Notes under the pieces: model-generated
Told to the model about the DNA's origin: nothing
Databases searched by the model: none
What the model saw: only the letters and a program-made list of their open reading frames with translations
Translations under genes and position numbers: made by a program
Shown here: piece after piece, positions 10,740-32,739 of the stretch
How positions within the stretch are numbered: position 1 is the first letter of the stretch
How the letters are laid out: each line of letters begins with the position of its first letter
DNA from: Siniperca chuatsi
Lineage: Eukaryota > Chordata > Actinopteri > Centrarchiformes > Sinipercidae
Reading direction: 5' to 3'
NCBI RefSeq assembly: GCF_020085105.1
Contig: NC_058043.1
Span: forward strand, 10,541,167 to 10,605,166
Length of the DNA: 64,000 bases

Positions 10740-11460
10740 ATAACAGTCAAGTCTGTCGCTTAGCAACCGATTCTGCTAGCCAGCAACGAAGCTAACTGTG
10801 TTGTGGGTGATACGAAAGATATATATGCTGACCTATAGTGTCGTGTTGTTGCAACTACTTTTATTACAAACAAAAGCTTCTCAATCGTGACTCCAAATGA
10901 TTTTAGAAAAGCTAAACTGGGGTGTTGTCGTGCCTGCAGACGCCTCGGTGAATTCAACTGTCACGGCGTCGAGTTAACATAGTTACGCAACACGACGTGA
11001 ATCTTCTTGACTCCGCCGTTGCTGCGTAAAAAACGTAACATCCAGACTCATCATATTTGCGCTCTCGTGTTTCGTCAGTGAGGCACTATCCCGTGCCTTC
11101 CCCCCTATGAGGCATGTCTTGTCCACACCACACCACTCCTGCTTCCTCGCATGAATGTACCGCGCCGTCGACTCTTCCGAGCTGAACAGGCTACTTCACT
11201 GTAGGTTTGGTGTTTGTCCGGCCCACCGCAGCCGCCCCGGCAGCTGTGCCCTCTGCTCCTGAAGGCAGTCCCCGGCATGACCTCCCCTTTCTGCGATTCT
11301 GCCGAAATTCACTAAATGGGATTCGTGGCTGGCCCGAGGTTTCCACAGCAACTGGCCATCCGCTTCCATTATTTCTCTAATGAGGACAGCCATAAGGATT
11401 TAACACGGTTCCTCGCTGCGCGTCTCTGATTTTTGGGCTGAATCTCCAGACGCGTCAAAG
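10740..11460 (+). promoter_or_regulatory. src: src CpG-rich promoter and non-coding first exon (inferred)
   Basis: From about 10960 the CpG content rises sharply above the surrounding AT-rich DNA (CACGACGTG, CCGCGCCGTCG, CAGCCGCCCCGG and others). A good donor, CGCGTCAAAG|GTGAGTT, is at 11460/11461, so the first, untranslated src exon probably ends there and is spliced to 20212, giving an intron of about 8.75 kb. There is no TATA box near it. An RFX-like X-box half-site pair, GTCGCT-T-AGCAAC, lies at about 10752-10764 upstream. Alternative first exons are known for mammalian SRC and cannot be excluded here. Confidence 0.5.
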
Positions 11461-12478
11461 GTGAGTTAATTAGAGCTCGTGGCGTTTTAATGCGAGGAAA
11501 TGAGATTTATTTCGGAATTACATTAAGGGCTTTTGGTTTATTGATGCGTATTTTCCCCATACTGATGTTTCACACACAGCGTATGAGACCCCCACTCTCA
11601 CGCTGACTTGTGTTTCATTGTTGCACACGCCATTCAGTCAGCGTTGCTCGCACATTTGGTCAGTGCCACTCAGTCTGTGCCAGGGCTACGTTGTTGACCA
11701 GTTACTTGCACCTCACACAAAATGCGCACCGTATGTGCAAATATCATATTTCTGACTTTCTCGCGAACAAAAATGCTCATTGAAGACGAACTAAATCGAT
11801 TGCGCACAGAAAACAGAGCCAACAATACATCGAAATTCAAAATGGAGCTGTAACGGCACCTGTTTTGATTCATCAGGCCGCATATGCGCTGTATGTTAGC
11901 CGAAGCCTACGACAGCAGCATTGTCGCTTTTTATCCCAGCCATTCACAAATCCCTGTTTACGTGCCTAATGTGGATCAGTTTGGAAAACCCGGACTGTTG
12001 ATGTGTTTTTATTTTTTTCATTCCCTGCCATAGCAAAGACGTTATCATCTTGACAGCTGCTACTCCTGTAGGCAGCTACTACCCCACCCCTTGTTTCTTT
12101 GAAAGCAGCTTTGCTGGTGTTTAATCCCGTGGAAATTGAATTTTAATGATGTGGCTAATCTATTTACTGTCGGTTTTGGGTTTTGGACAAGTTCCAGCTA
12201 ATTTCCATAAGGCAGTGGATTCAGGTTTGCTAAAAATGAGACACATGAATCATGGAAAAGCTCAACATTGGATTTTAACCTGGAAAACCATAGAAGATGC
12301 AATAACATGCTGGCCTCATCTGATAAACATGAAGCGACAAATAACATCAAAATACCTACTAGGATTGTTGAATGACTTTCTCTCGAATAAGGTTTTACAA
12401 GCTGAGAGAGAGAGTACATGCAGTGGGTCAAATATATAATGTTCCCTCTCAGAGAGCAGTAAAAGATTGACGTTTGTT

Positions 12479-12830
12479 TTAGGGCTGCAGCTAAAATATT
12501 TCTTTTAATTAACATAATCCACCAAGTGTTTTCTTGATTAATTGTTTGATCTATGAAATGTCAGAAGATATTAAAAAAAAAAAAAAAGATTCCCAAAGTC
12601 CACGGTTACGTCTTTATATGTCTTGTTTTGTCCGGTGAACAGTTCAAAACCCAAAGATATTCAAGTTACTGTCAAAAAAGACAAAGAAAACCAGGAAATG
12701 TTCCCATTTTAGTAGCTGAATGTTTTTTGTTGCCATTTTTCCTTGAAAAATTACATAAGCGATTAATCCCTTATCAGAATTGTTGCAGATTATTTGTCTG
12801 TTGATCGCCTAATTGTTGCAGCGCTAGTTG
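12479..12830 (+). repeat. Dispersed fish repeat (family E, copy 1)
   Basis: It starts AGGGCTGCAGCTAAA and ends GATCGCCTAATTGTTGCAG. It contains AATGTCAGAAGATATT, a poly(A) stretch and the block TTTTGTCCGGTGAACAGT. Related copies lie at 19757-20110 and 29083-29385, with a fragment at 24828-24960. The ends are near inverse (GGGCTGCAGCTAA against TAATTGTTGCAGCGC), so it is probably a DNA-transposon derivative. Confidence 0.65.
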
Positions 12831-14137
12831 GCTATAATTGTCAAACAAACTCTTGTTTCTGTCAGGAAAAGTACCTTTTTCAAGACGCAATATATAGGCT
12901 ACATGTTTGGGGTGGAGAACAAATATTAGTTTATTTTAATATCCTGTAAATTACAAAGAGAGGCTGTAAATGAACTTGAGATTACAGGCTGTCAATAATA
13001 AAAGTCCTATGAATTTGTAGAGTTAATAATTTACTAAGAGCGTGGCACCTCTGAAATGAAACAGCCTTCATGTCATCCTTCCCCACCCTTTGCCCTCCTC
13101 TTTATAGAGTCAGTCATGCTATAGCGGATATTCCTCATATTCCTGGATCACTTGCAGCCAGAGTCACCAGTTAAAGATGGACAGAAAACGGAAGTGGGTT
13201 TTATCAGCTGAGTGCCACAATCCCCTTCTCCTCCTCTCCCTCTTCTTGCTTTTCCTCTGTGTGTTTGTCACAGAGGAAGAGGGGAGATGAGATGGGACAG
13301 CTAGACACAGGCTCAGACTTTGCAAAGTGAGTGAGGTCAGCAAAAGATTTGGGGGGAAAAGATAACAGAGAATATCTGATTGAGGCCTCCCAAGACTTGA
13401 TAGTTATGTGACTGCATTGTCTTTTCTTTGTCCCTCTTTTAATCAACTCTCTCTATCGCTCTCTCACCCAGGCTATATATAGACGATCTGTGTGTTGTAC
13501 ATGCATGTGGACTGCACTGTTTCATGTTATCATCCAGCATATAGTAGGATAAAACAGTGACACTAATGTGCACATTTCCTCTTGTTTTGATCTTGAGGAA
13601 TCATCATTGCCCCTCGACCGCCTCTCCTCCCCAGGGCAAACTATAATTTTCCCGTTCGCCTGGCTCGAGCTCGTTCACTCTCTGCAGCACAGTGGCAACT
13701 GTTACCGTCTGTTGTGACTCATTGAGGTTTGTTATGGCCAAATGTGCTTATGTTCCGGACCAGAAATGTACAGCTTGTGTGCTCAGCTTCAGATGGAGGA
13801 TTGCAAATGCTGATTACACAGGAAACGTGAGAAAGAGTTCAATTCTGCAGTTGGAACCTGTGAAAAACCATAACTACTTTTAGCATTAAAACATTGTGTC
13901 TCAAACGCAGCACTTTGAAACATAATCTTCTGCAACAAATTGCTGCATTTATACTATTGAACTTCAGCGTCTAGGCTAATTGTTCATTTAGTTTGTATTA
14001 TACGATGAAATTAGAAACCAGCAACTTAATTTCCTCCACAAGATTACAATGTGCAGATAATTCATCAGACAATTGGAAGACCTGAAGTAAAGGTGCTATG
14101 ACCTGGTGCACAATATAGACTGTAGACCCTCAAGGAT

Positions 14138-14982
14138 TTAAAGGATGGGTTCATTTTCTTTGCCAAGTCTTCCTTAAAAAAACATTCCTGTCTATACTGG
14201 CCCTAAAGAGATTACTTCTTGATGTGATTCCAATGTAAGAGACAAAATCCACATCTCTCGTTCTGTGCAAGAATGCATTCTCCAGTTCATCTGAAGCTAA
14301 TATGAGGCTTCAGCAGTCTGAGTTACTCTAATCAAGTGGGTATCTTCCAAAGTTAGTCATTTTAGTACCACATTCCCTCATTGTTTCCCTGAACAGTGGC
14401 TCTTTGTTGAGCTGTGGTGGAGGGACAGTAAGAAAAAGAGGGAGTATGAGTCTACAGCCATGCTAGCGACTTGGGTACGATGCTTTGAGCTGAGTGCTAA
14501 CATCAGCAGCATGCTAAAATTGTCACAGTAACAATGCTAACATGCTGATGATTAGCAGGTATAATGTTTACCGTGTTCACCATCCTAGTTTAGTATGTTA
14601 GCATGCTAACATTTACTAGTTTTGCAGGTATTTGGTCAAATTAAAATTTTGACTTACTAATGGCGCTAGATGAAAAGTTAAGGGATCACCAAAGTGATTA
14701 CAATTCATCTTGAGGGGAACATGAATGTCTGGACCAAATTTTATGAAAATCCATCCAGTAGCTGTTGAGATATTGAAATCATTGAATGTATTTTTACACC
14801 GAACAAGGACTGTAGATGTTGACCTCCATGACCTACGTTGGAATCCCGTAAAGAGGGGATCTCTTGATGGCCAGTATGGACAGGAGGAACAATTACAGCA
14901 ACCAAAAACAGTTTCAATGTACATATGGGCACCTGAGTGTTGCTTTAAGACAGACTTGAGAAAATGTGAACTTATCCTTTAA
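14138..14982. mobile_element. TIR element with 8-bp target duplication (hAT-like, non-autonomous)
   Basis: Left end TTAAAGGATGGGTTCA, right end GTGAACTTATCCTTTAA (inverse complement with few mismatches). The flanks are TCAAGGAT (14130-14137) and TCAAGGAG (14983-14990), an 8-bp target duplication with one mismatch, as expected for hAT transposition. There is no transposase ORF. The right half (14450-14940) is a copy of the GCTAACATGCT-rich family B repeat, so either B is nested here or B is the interior of this family. It lies in src intron 1. Confidence 0.65.
14450..14940 (+). repeat. GCTAACATGCT-rich repeat (family B) inside a TIR element
   Basis: It contains AGCTGAGTGCTAACATCAGC, ATGCTAACATGCTGATGATT, TAGCAGGTATAATGTTTACC and the downstream block TTGAGGGGAACATGAATGTC ... 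CCATCCAGTAGCTGTTGAGA. The same order of blocks appears at 50400-50930 and, in reverse, at 36555-37455. Confidence 0.8.
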
Positions 14983-14999
14983 TCAAGGAGTCAGATCGG

Positions 15000-17860
15000 A
15001 AATCACAGTGTAGGTTTCTGCCATTTTCCAAGGCAGATTGGAGCCCATGCTCAAATAAAGCATAATGAAAATACTGGCTGTGTCAACACTGATGTGATGC
15101 AGTGTCAGTACCTGACAGGTGTTAGGACTTGCCTGCTTCATTGACTCACATTCCTTTCAGGCATCTGAGCTCTCTTCTTTACTTTATGTTCCTTTCGTTA
15201 CAGTATTTCCCTCACACCAAGTATTCAGTTCATGTACAGAGACAGTGTGAGACTCAGTCAACACTGAGACTGTGAGAAAGACACAGCTTAGTGATAAATG
15301 TTCTGTGGAAATTGAAGTGCTCTTGAACTCCATGGTGGTTCTGAGGTAAATGCCACTCGGAGAACAAAGCCTCTATTTGCCATGATTCATATCTAATCCT
15401 TAAAATCTCCTTTCCCACAACACAACCAGGCACAACTTTATGTAAACAGTCAGCATGCCTGTGCATTTATTGTAGCTTTTGTGATGTAATTAAATCATGT
15501 TACATAAGTTTGTTTTTACAGCACACCGAAATGCAGCTCATACTGCTTTAAATTAAGAGAAATTAGAAAAAATCACAAACAGAAAACACTTTTTACATAC
15601 ATACATGCACCAATACAGTCAAAAAAAGAAAGAAAGGGTATTTAATATTAATAATGATGATGATCCTGTAAAGCTACGCAACAAGAGTTTCTGTTGGAAT
15701 GAGATTTTGATTTGTGTCCCAGGAAACTGGGAAAATAGCTTCTTTGTTACCGCCAAAAACCCACCCACCCCCCGTCTCCATCCTCGCTTCCTTCCTCCCA
15801 TCCCACCCTCCCACTGCTCAGGTGCCTGTTCTTGTTGCAGTCGCTGGCAGTCGTAGCAGTGTGGTGCAGTCTGGTTTTCCCACATTCCTCTGTGCTCCTT
15901 GAATTGCAAAGCTCACAAGCGATGGAAATCTCTCCTCATCTCCCGTTCCTCATCATTTTTCCATCTTTTTATTTCTCCTCTTCTATCATTTGTCTGGTAT
16001 GCTTTTGTCTCCTTCAGTGCATCATCTTTGCTCCTCCATTCTCCTCCATTTTGTATCATAATGTTGGAAGTAATCACATGTTAGCACTTCTTGATATTAG
16101 GGCACTCTGACACCATATTAGGAAAAAGCGTGAAGCTCAGCTTCAGAGCTAGCTCTGTTGTTTACATATGCAGGCTCTGAGGCTTTCAAGGGTACTCTGG
16201 TGTTTGCAGCGTCATGGAGAGAACCAGGGGAAAGTGACTCTCATAGGACATGGTTTCTGCCGTCACTGTACTGGGATTGCTTGCAGTGCTGGTCAAGGAT
16301 CATTACCTCCCCTCATCAGTGCGTGCTTAAACCTGTTTATTTTCCAAATCGACTTGACTTTCCTTCAACCAGAGGATCAGGGTTCAAATGTCCCAGTCAG
16401 CCAGGTACTTGTTCTGCTGAACTGTCCAAGAGAAAGATATTAGCTGTGTCCAAATTCCCTGTGCTATATACTAGTTAGAGGGAAGTTTTAAGAGATGCAA
16501 ATTTAATCTGTGAAAGGTATGAGTATGTAAACATGTAACATGAACTAAAATTATAAGTCAATGATCCCTACTCGATCAAAACTGGGCCATAATTCTTTGT
16601 GCCTTCTATATAGAATCAATCCTGGTAGAGGACATTTCTAAACGTATAACTGAGCAGCAGCACATGTCAGCAAATTCATGTATGCGTATACATACACTCA
16701 GTGACCACTTTATTAGGTACACCTGTACAGTCTAATACAATCCAATACAACTGATCTGCCCTTAAGTCTACTTTTGACCTGTTGCATCAACACTAGTGTC
16801 ACAGTATTTTTACACATCCATATATCTTCACATCAACAGACATAGTGACCCATCTGGGAGTAGTTACTTCACAAACGAAAGTGTACCGTTAGTTCCAACT
16901 AATCGGATGTTTTGCAGTATCTTCTTTGCCTTTTTAATCCAATCCTAAAGCAGTGTGCTTCTCTGGGCTGCGCTGTAGTTCAGGTGCTCAGGCTTTGGAC
17001 CATTGATGAAAGGAGTCGGGACTAAAATCCCCAATCAGATCTTGAGAAACCCTTCTGGAAGGCCTCTCTTCTTTGGTCAGTGAATGTCAAGTTAAAGTAA
17101 TCTGACCTTAGTAAGAAAGTAAGCCATATGTAGAACAGGAACATGTGAAGTTGGTGCAATTTGATGCTTAAAGATAAATTCCATCTTAAAATACACATCA
17201 CCAATTAGTTTTTAAATAGCACTGGCTCTTTCCAGATGATCATTTCACAGTAGTTTTTGCGTGGATTCAAGCACCTCAAGTATCTGCTTGTTTGCGTATA
17301 TTGACTATGTGGACTGCTAAATATATCTGTTGCATAAGTGCCTCCATTATTGCTTAAAATCTGCTAAGACTGTGATCACTCACGGTCCTCTCTGCTTACG
17401 TTTTGTACTTTAAACATCTAAGTGTTTCTGATCCTCAGTGAGCTGGTAGATGTTCGAGGCTGTAGCAGCCTGCCCAAGTCCATTACTGCTCTCCGGACTA
17501 GCCAAATCGAGCAGTTTACTCTTCACACAATTCACACAGTCCTGTCCACTTTTCCTGCAGGCCTGTGGGCCTTGTCAGTACCCGATCCGTTCTGCACAAG
17601 CGCATACTTATTCCTACCTGATTTGTACCTTGCATGTGTGAACATTAATTTTTTTTTACTTTTATTAATAACACAATATTTTACCAATACAATATAATAC
17701 AAATAACAATACAGAGAGTATTTGAGAAAAAAATAAAATAAACTAATCACAAAACACAAGCAGAAATAAAATTGTGCAACATAAAGTTTATGTAAACAGA
17801 AACAACTGGCAGTTCACAGGGAGAGTCTATTTAAAGATTATTTAATGCTTGTTATTGATA
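15000..17860. other. src intron 1 segment without a recognisable gene
   Basis: Several open stretches exist on both strands but none resembles a known protein or has convincing splice sites. The only repeat I recognise is a short block at about 16695-16765, CACTCAGTGACCACTTTATT and following, which is a widespread fish repeat end. The last part (17645-17720) is AT-rich. Confidence 0.5.
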
Positions 17861-17970
17861 GCCTGGGTCCAGACCTTTTGAATCCGCCCACTCCACTTTG
17901 TCGAGTTGACAATCCTGTCTGATATCAGGCAGTTATTGACAATCTGAAACCATTTTGCACCGTCTATGCG

Positions 17971-18423
17971 TTACCACTTATGATGTTGTTTTTTTGTGAC
18001 GTGGCCAATATCCTCTTCTATTAACATTGATTGTGAAAAGTCAGACCAAAGTGGTGGTATTTTCCCAGCTGCGTAGAACTCAGTATCAAACATAGCACAA
18101 TCTCGTATCACTAACTTGCTAATTTGACCGCCAATACGAACCAAATCTCTCAAAGTAGCGTAAAAAAAATCCACGTGTGGAACGGGTCGGGCAGTGTCGT
18201 AAAACAGGTTAAATTCTGCCCATGCGCTGACTTTTGCGCATGTCCAGAATGGATCAGGTAGCCAGCACGTATCGGGCAGTGACAGGCCTATCTCTGTGCG
18301 ATTCAGTGTTGCACCATGGGATACGATAACCCCCCAGTGCGCCAGATTACATCCTGGCAGGAGTTGAATCAAAGCTCGCATGACTGTACGTGTGTGCTTG
18401 AAATCGCTCACGCTCGTGCACAC
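17971..18423 (-). other. Unexplained 150-codon ORF antisense to src intron 1
   Basis: An open frame of 150 codons from ATG on the minus strand. The composition is less AT-rich and more CpG-rich than its surroundings. The translation looks protein-like (many Trp, Asp and Phe; for example LPDTCWLPDPFWTC and WAEFNLFYDTARPVPHVDFF) but I do not recognise a domain. The sequence continues beyond the stop to about 17860 with GGACCCAGGC at its end on that strand, which resembles a repeat boundary. The most likely explanation is a piece of a mobile element; a host gene is possible but unsupported. Confidence 0.3.
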
Positions 18424-19756
18424 TCAGAAGCTTACATGCCCACACATCTCCACAGTGAGATCCTTCCATATCTCTGCGAATTCCCATACCTGTGTAATTA
18501 TGTTATGCTTGCACATTACACTTAAAACACCCACTAAGCCTCAGCTGTCCGTGCAGTATACAACAACCACCTACACGTTCTTTTTACAGCCTCTGCCAGT
18601 TCTTTCCTCCTTGTCTGTTAATAACTCTGCCCTGTCTATCAGACTCACACAAGTGTGCTGGAAAAAGGATGTGAGATGCAACTGTGGTTGGGTGTTGATG
18701 TGCGATAGAGCCTTGTTTTCCAGAGACCAAGGAGCAGCTGCTCACACGCATAAACACACACACACACCTACACACATGGCGCATACACTGTGTCTGGAAC
18801 TGAGAGTGCCTCTATTCACAAAGGAACAAGGCTGTTTCATGTGTGTATGACTGTCTCTGTTTCAGCTGGCCTGAAATAGCTGGTCTCACAGTGAGTCACT
18901 GCAATGACTCGAGGGGTGTATTGGACTTGGTGTGTGAGCACGGCACTCCAACTTTCTGTGGGTGCACTTGACTGTCTGAGCATGTTTGTCTTTGTCTGCA
19001 CTCATCATGACAGCGCAATCTTGTTGCATTTATCAGGCCGTAATAGATGTATTGGGCATCAGGATGGAAAGGAGAAGCGGCGGTATAATTACTTGTCGGA
19101 GGTGAAACTGTTTCTGTCCTTGTCAACGCACTAGTTTTAGCACTCGGTTTCATTACAGTCCACTGCTTCTTTGTTTGAAGCTTTGTTTTCCTTGTAGATG
19201 CTTATTGATTCAGAACAGATTAAATCAACAGATAGGAATGGCCTTGAATGTATGTGTGTTGACTGTTTCAAGGTGTCCTGTTCAGAGTATTTGCACGTTA
19301 AACGGTTCTAACTGAACCTGGAACAGTTCCAGGGATACTCTGTGGTGGATTAGGAGAGCAAAGATGAATGTGACGCTCACAGCGCACACTGTTAAGAGGA
19401 ATTTTTGTTTGAGAAAGGTGAATGAATAGAAACTGAAACTGGGTCCGTTCCTGTTCCTGAATGAATTGGAGGGGTTTTCAACAGCTTTCATATTTTGTCA
19501 CAGTAGTTACACGGAATTGTTACTTAATTTGAGCCCAGTCATACTGAAATGACAGTAATTACTAATCGTGTCGGTAAATGAACACTCTTACAAATAATCA
19601 AGTTTCTTATTTCTAATTTTCCAATGACATGGAAGATTTTTTTGGCTGTGGTTTGACCTCATCTTTCCTCATGAAACCAGATACGTGGGGATCAGACTTG
19701 ATTTAAATATTAATACGTGTTTAAAAGTAGACTGACATCCACATGCCCTCCTCTAA

Positions 19757-20110
19757 GCCTCAATTAACAATTATTTTCATTATCAAATAATCCGTCAGTG
19801 TTTTTATGGTTAATTATTTAGTCTATAAAATGCCAGAAAATATTGAAAAATGCCAGTTCCCAGAGGCAGGAAGATGACGTCTGACTTGCTTTGTCCGACC
19901 AACAGTCATTTTGTTTACAATTATATAAAACAGAGAAAAGCAGCAAATCCTTACATTGGAGAAGCTGAAACCAGGTAATGATTTGTGTGTTTTTTCTTGA
20001 AAAAAATACTGATTGATTTGATTGTTTTAATCAATGAATCGATTATTAACATAGTTGACGTTATTTGTCTGTTGATCGACTAACTGATTGATCATTTCAG
20101 TCCTATTTGG
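19757..20110 (+). repeat. Dispersed fish repeat (family E, copy 2)
   Basis: It contains TCAATTAACAATTATTTTCA, AAAATGCCAGAAAATATT and CTTTGTCCGACCAACAGTC, and ends in GATCGACTAACTGATTGATC. It matches 12479-12830 and the inverse of 29083-29385. It sits about 100 bp upstream of the first coding exon of src. Confidence 0.65.
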
Positions 20111-20219
20111 CATATAACAAGAAATAGAGATATCAGCCCAGAATAAGCCTTTTTGTCATCTTTTGGGACTTAAAATACTGCATTGATACACATCATTGGC
20201 TCTCTTCCCAGGTCTGCAT

Positions 20220-29788
<9,569 letters not shown>

Positions 29789-30559
29789 AACCACACACCT
29801 GGAGGGAAAACCTCAACACAGAACGATCTGCACTAACTGACCTCAGAGGAGCACCTGTGGGAGGATCTGAGCCTGTGAAACTCACCTGGGAGGAATTTGA
29901 GATTATTCTGTGGAAGCAAAACTGAGGTAGAAAACCTGCAGAACACCCATCATGTGCCATATAGGAACTGCTACAGAAGAACCTGAGAACCTCCTTTCTG
30001 CAAGCACTTAACTGTTTACTGACAGTTTTCCTGCAGAAGTGAGGTTCAAGGCTGTAACTCCTGTTGGACAGACTCTGGCTCTGAATTGATCGAGGGACTA
30101 CATTTGCGGGTAAATGTTTTTGACTGATGTGGGAGGAACCGAATCAGGATCTACAGACGGAGCGAGAGGGAAAAGAATAAACCTCCTGTTGAAGAGAGAA
30201 GGTCAAGGGAGGATATTTCAATCAGACATGAGCTGTTTAGCGAAACCTCCCTCTTTCCCTCTTCTGTCTTGTCTCTCTTTTCATCTGGTACCTTTTCTGC
30301 CCACAGAAGAGCACTGCCACTGTGGCTCAGGTGCCAAAGGAATGTCTGTCTCTCTTAAGGTCCTTTATGTCCCTTCTGCCTCTTTCCTCTCTTCCTCTAT
30401 TTCTGTCTGACTTTTAGTATCTCTCTCCAGTTTTCTCAAGTGCTGCTTTTCAAAGTGTCTCCAAATAACTCAGCTCTGGAACGCTACTTTGCATCTTTAT
30501 TTAAGTTTACTTGGACAATATGTGGTTTAGGGTTTTGTTCAGTGGCAGACAAAGGTTCC

Positions 30560-30594
<35 letters not shown>

Positions 30595-32715
30595 CCTGTG
30601 ATTATCAATAGGCAAGGTTGCTAGAACCATTATCATGGTAGTGCCGGGGTAAATGTACTCATCAAGCAGGTTCTGTAACACTGAAAATTAGGTTTGAAAA
30701 ATTTGAGGCCTTTCTCTCTTGTTCAACCCTCCTTCTCTTTTCTAGCTGTATTTCTTGACATACGCTTAACGGCCAGCTGGAACCAACCTTGATGATTAAA
30801 AATTATTTTGATGCAGGTAGTGTTTGAATGCTTGTTGTTTTGATTGACCTTGATTTTAACGGAAAAGTTGCATTGAAAATAATCAGCAGTTATGATGGCA
30901 CTAAAGAGAAGTTTTAATAGTCATCAGCTCAATTCCTCAGAGGCATAAATGGGGTAACTTTCATCAAACATTTATGTGACCTACTAAGAGGCTGATATGG
31001 CTACCAAACTAATCACATTACTGTTTAATACAGTAATCTGATTACACATTTTGAGTAATCTGATTCACATCTTGAGCTTACTCAGCTCAAAATGTGAAAA
31101 CCCTGAGTGTAAAAGCCTATGTTGTTGTGTGCCAAACAAATCACATTTCATTACTGCTGTCCATGTATATAATGTCTTATTATCAAGGGGCTTACTTGGG
31201 GTTTTTTAGTTATTAAACAGGCAACTGTTTACTTACAATTTACAATAAAACTCTGAACCATTTCCCCAGTAAACATCATGTTAGTGAGTAAACTGGATAG
31301 ATAAACCTGTTACTGTTTGCTGAAGGATTCAAAAGGTTTAAAGGTTTTCATTCACTTCACAGCTGTTGTGTCCATAAAAATATGCAAACAGGCGGCCCTA
31401 ATGAAACTGTAAACCTTTGATCAGGTAACCCTAATAAAACTGTGTTTGACTTAATGTAAAAGTTGATTTTAAAACCAGTTAGCATGCTTTTGTGCCGTTC
31501 TTCTCTTGACCATTGGCTGGGTTTGTATTTATGCTGTACTGTACATCAACACGTGTATGTTTACTCAAGGTTCAGATGAGGCGAGGGGATCATAAACAGA
31601 CTTAACATTTGTGCCATCAACCTTTTTAATTTATTTATCTTTTATATCTTACCCACTGCTGCCAGTCCTTACTGTCATACTGTACATACTGTAGCTCTTT
31701 AGAGTTGGTTTTTGTATCATGTAAGCCACTTTCAAATGGCAGGTATTTTTGTTGGGTGTCACACATTTCACAGTGGTTTAGTTTGACGTAGTCGATGCAG
31801 CAACAGTAGATATGTTATAGATTGTTGCCAACAAATGCTATGAAACCAGTTATCAAAAATATGAGCCATGCAGCCATAAGAGAGATGGTCCATGCTCACT
31901 AACACCATGAAATTATCTAGTGATGATGAATCCTGATGGCTAATTTAATCAACAATGCGGATGATTCTAAAACTACAATGAAAAAGGAGTTTGGGTTGTG
32001 ATATGATATAAAAAATGAGGTCAAAGATGTAAATAGTATCTTAAACAAATGACTGACTATCATGTAATTTGTTTTTGTGTAGTTTTTCTTTAATTGCTCC
32101 TCCATGTTGAGGTTTTTACAGTGACGCACGCCTGCTCCCAAAATGTTTTAATAAGATGCTACTGTAAATGGGGCTTAAGGAATGTTTTCTTTTTTAATAT
32201 TGGACTTAACATAAAATTATATTGTTTAACACCTATCATATCTGCAAAAGACTATTTAAAATTGGGCTTGGCATATATATATATATATATTTCCGAGATA
32301 TTATCGGTGCTTTTTTCCCTTTTTAAAATGGGAAATACCCTGTTTGTTCTGATGCACTGAACTGCCTGTAAGTTACTGGGACAATGTGGAAGTTGATGGG
32401 CTCATGACAAGTATGAGTAATGTCAAGGTCTGACTGGATTCTCTGTGCCATATTAAAGAAGTGTCTCTGGGTTGTTGTTTTTTTTATGGTTTTTTTTTTT
32501 ATTTTTTATAAATCTATGCAGTTTCGGTCTGGCATTCCTGCAACTTCATGGCCATTTTGTTCTAAAGTCCAAAACAATGATCATAAACAGAAGGTGTGAG
32601 CATTTTGTAAGGACTTCTTTTGTCTTTTTTTGTTTCCGATGTAACAGGATTGAAATGGGTATCGTGCCACTTTATGTTCTTTAAATGTGCAATAAATTAT
32701 CTTTCAAATGTGTTT
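29789..32715 (+). other. src: src 3'UTR
   Basis: A long untranslated region from the stop at 29786-29788 to a canonical AATAAA at 32691-32696 followed by GT-rich sequence at about 32720-32740. It includes a run of 32 T at 30563-30594 and an (AT)n at about 32273-32291. No good earlier AATAAA with a GU-rich element stood out, so a 3'UTR of about 2.9 kb is the simplest reading. Confidence 0.65.
30563..30594 (+). repeat. Poly(T) run in src 3'UTR
   Basis: 32 consecutive T. It could be the poly(A) scar of a minus-strand retroposon, but I see no element attached to it. Confidence 0.9.
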
Positions 32716-32739
32716 TGATAAGAGTGTGTGCTGGTGTGT

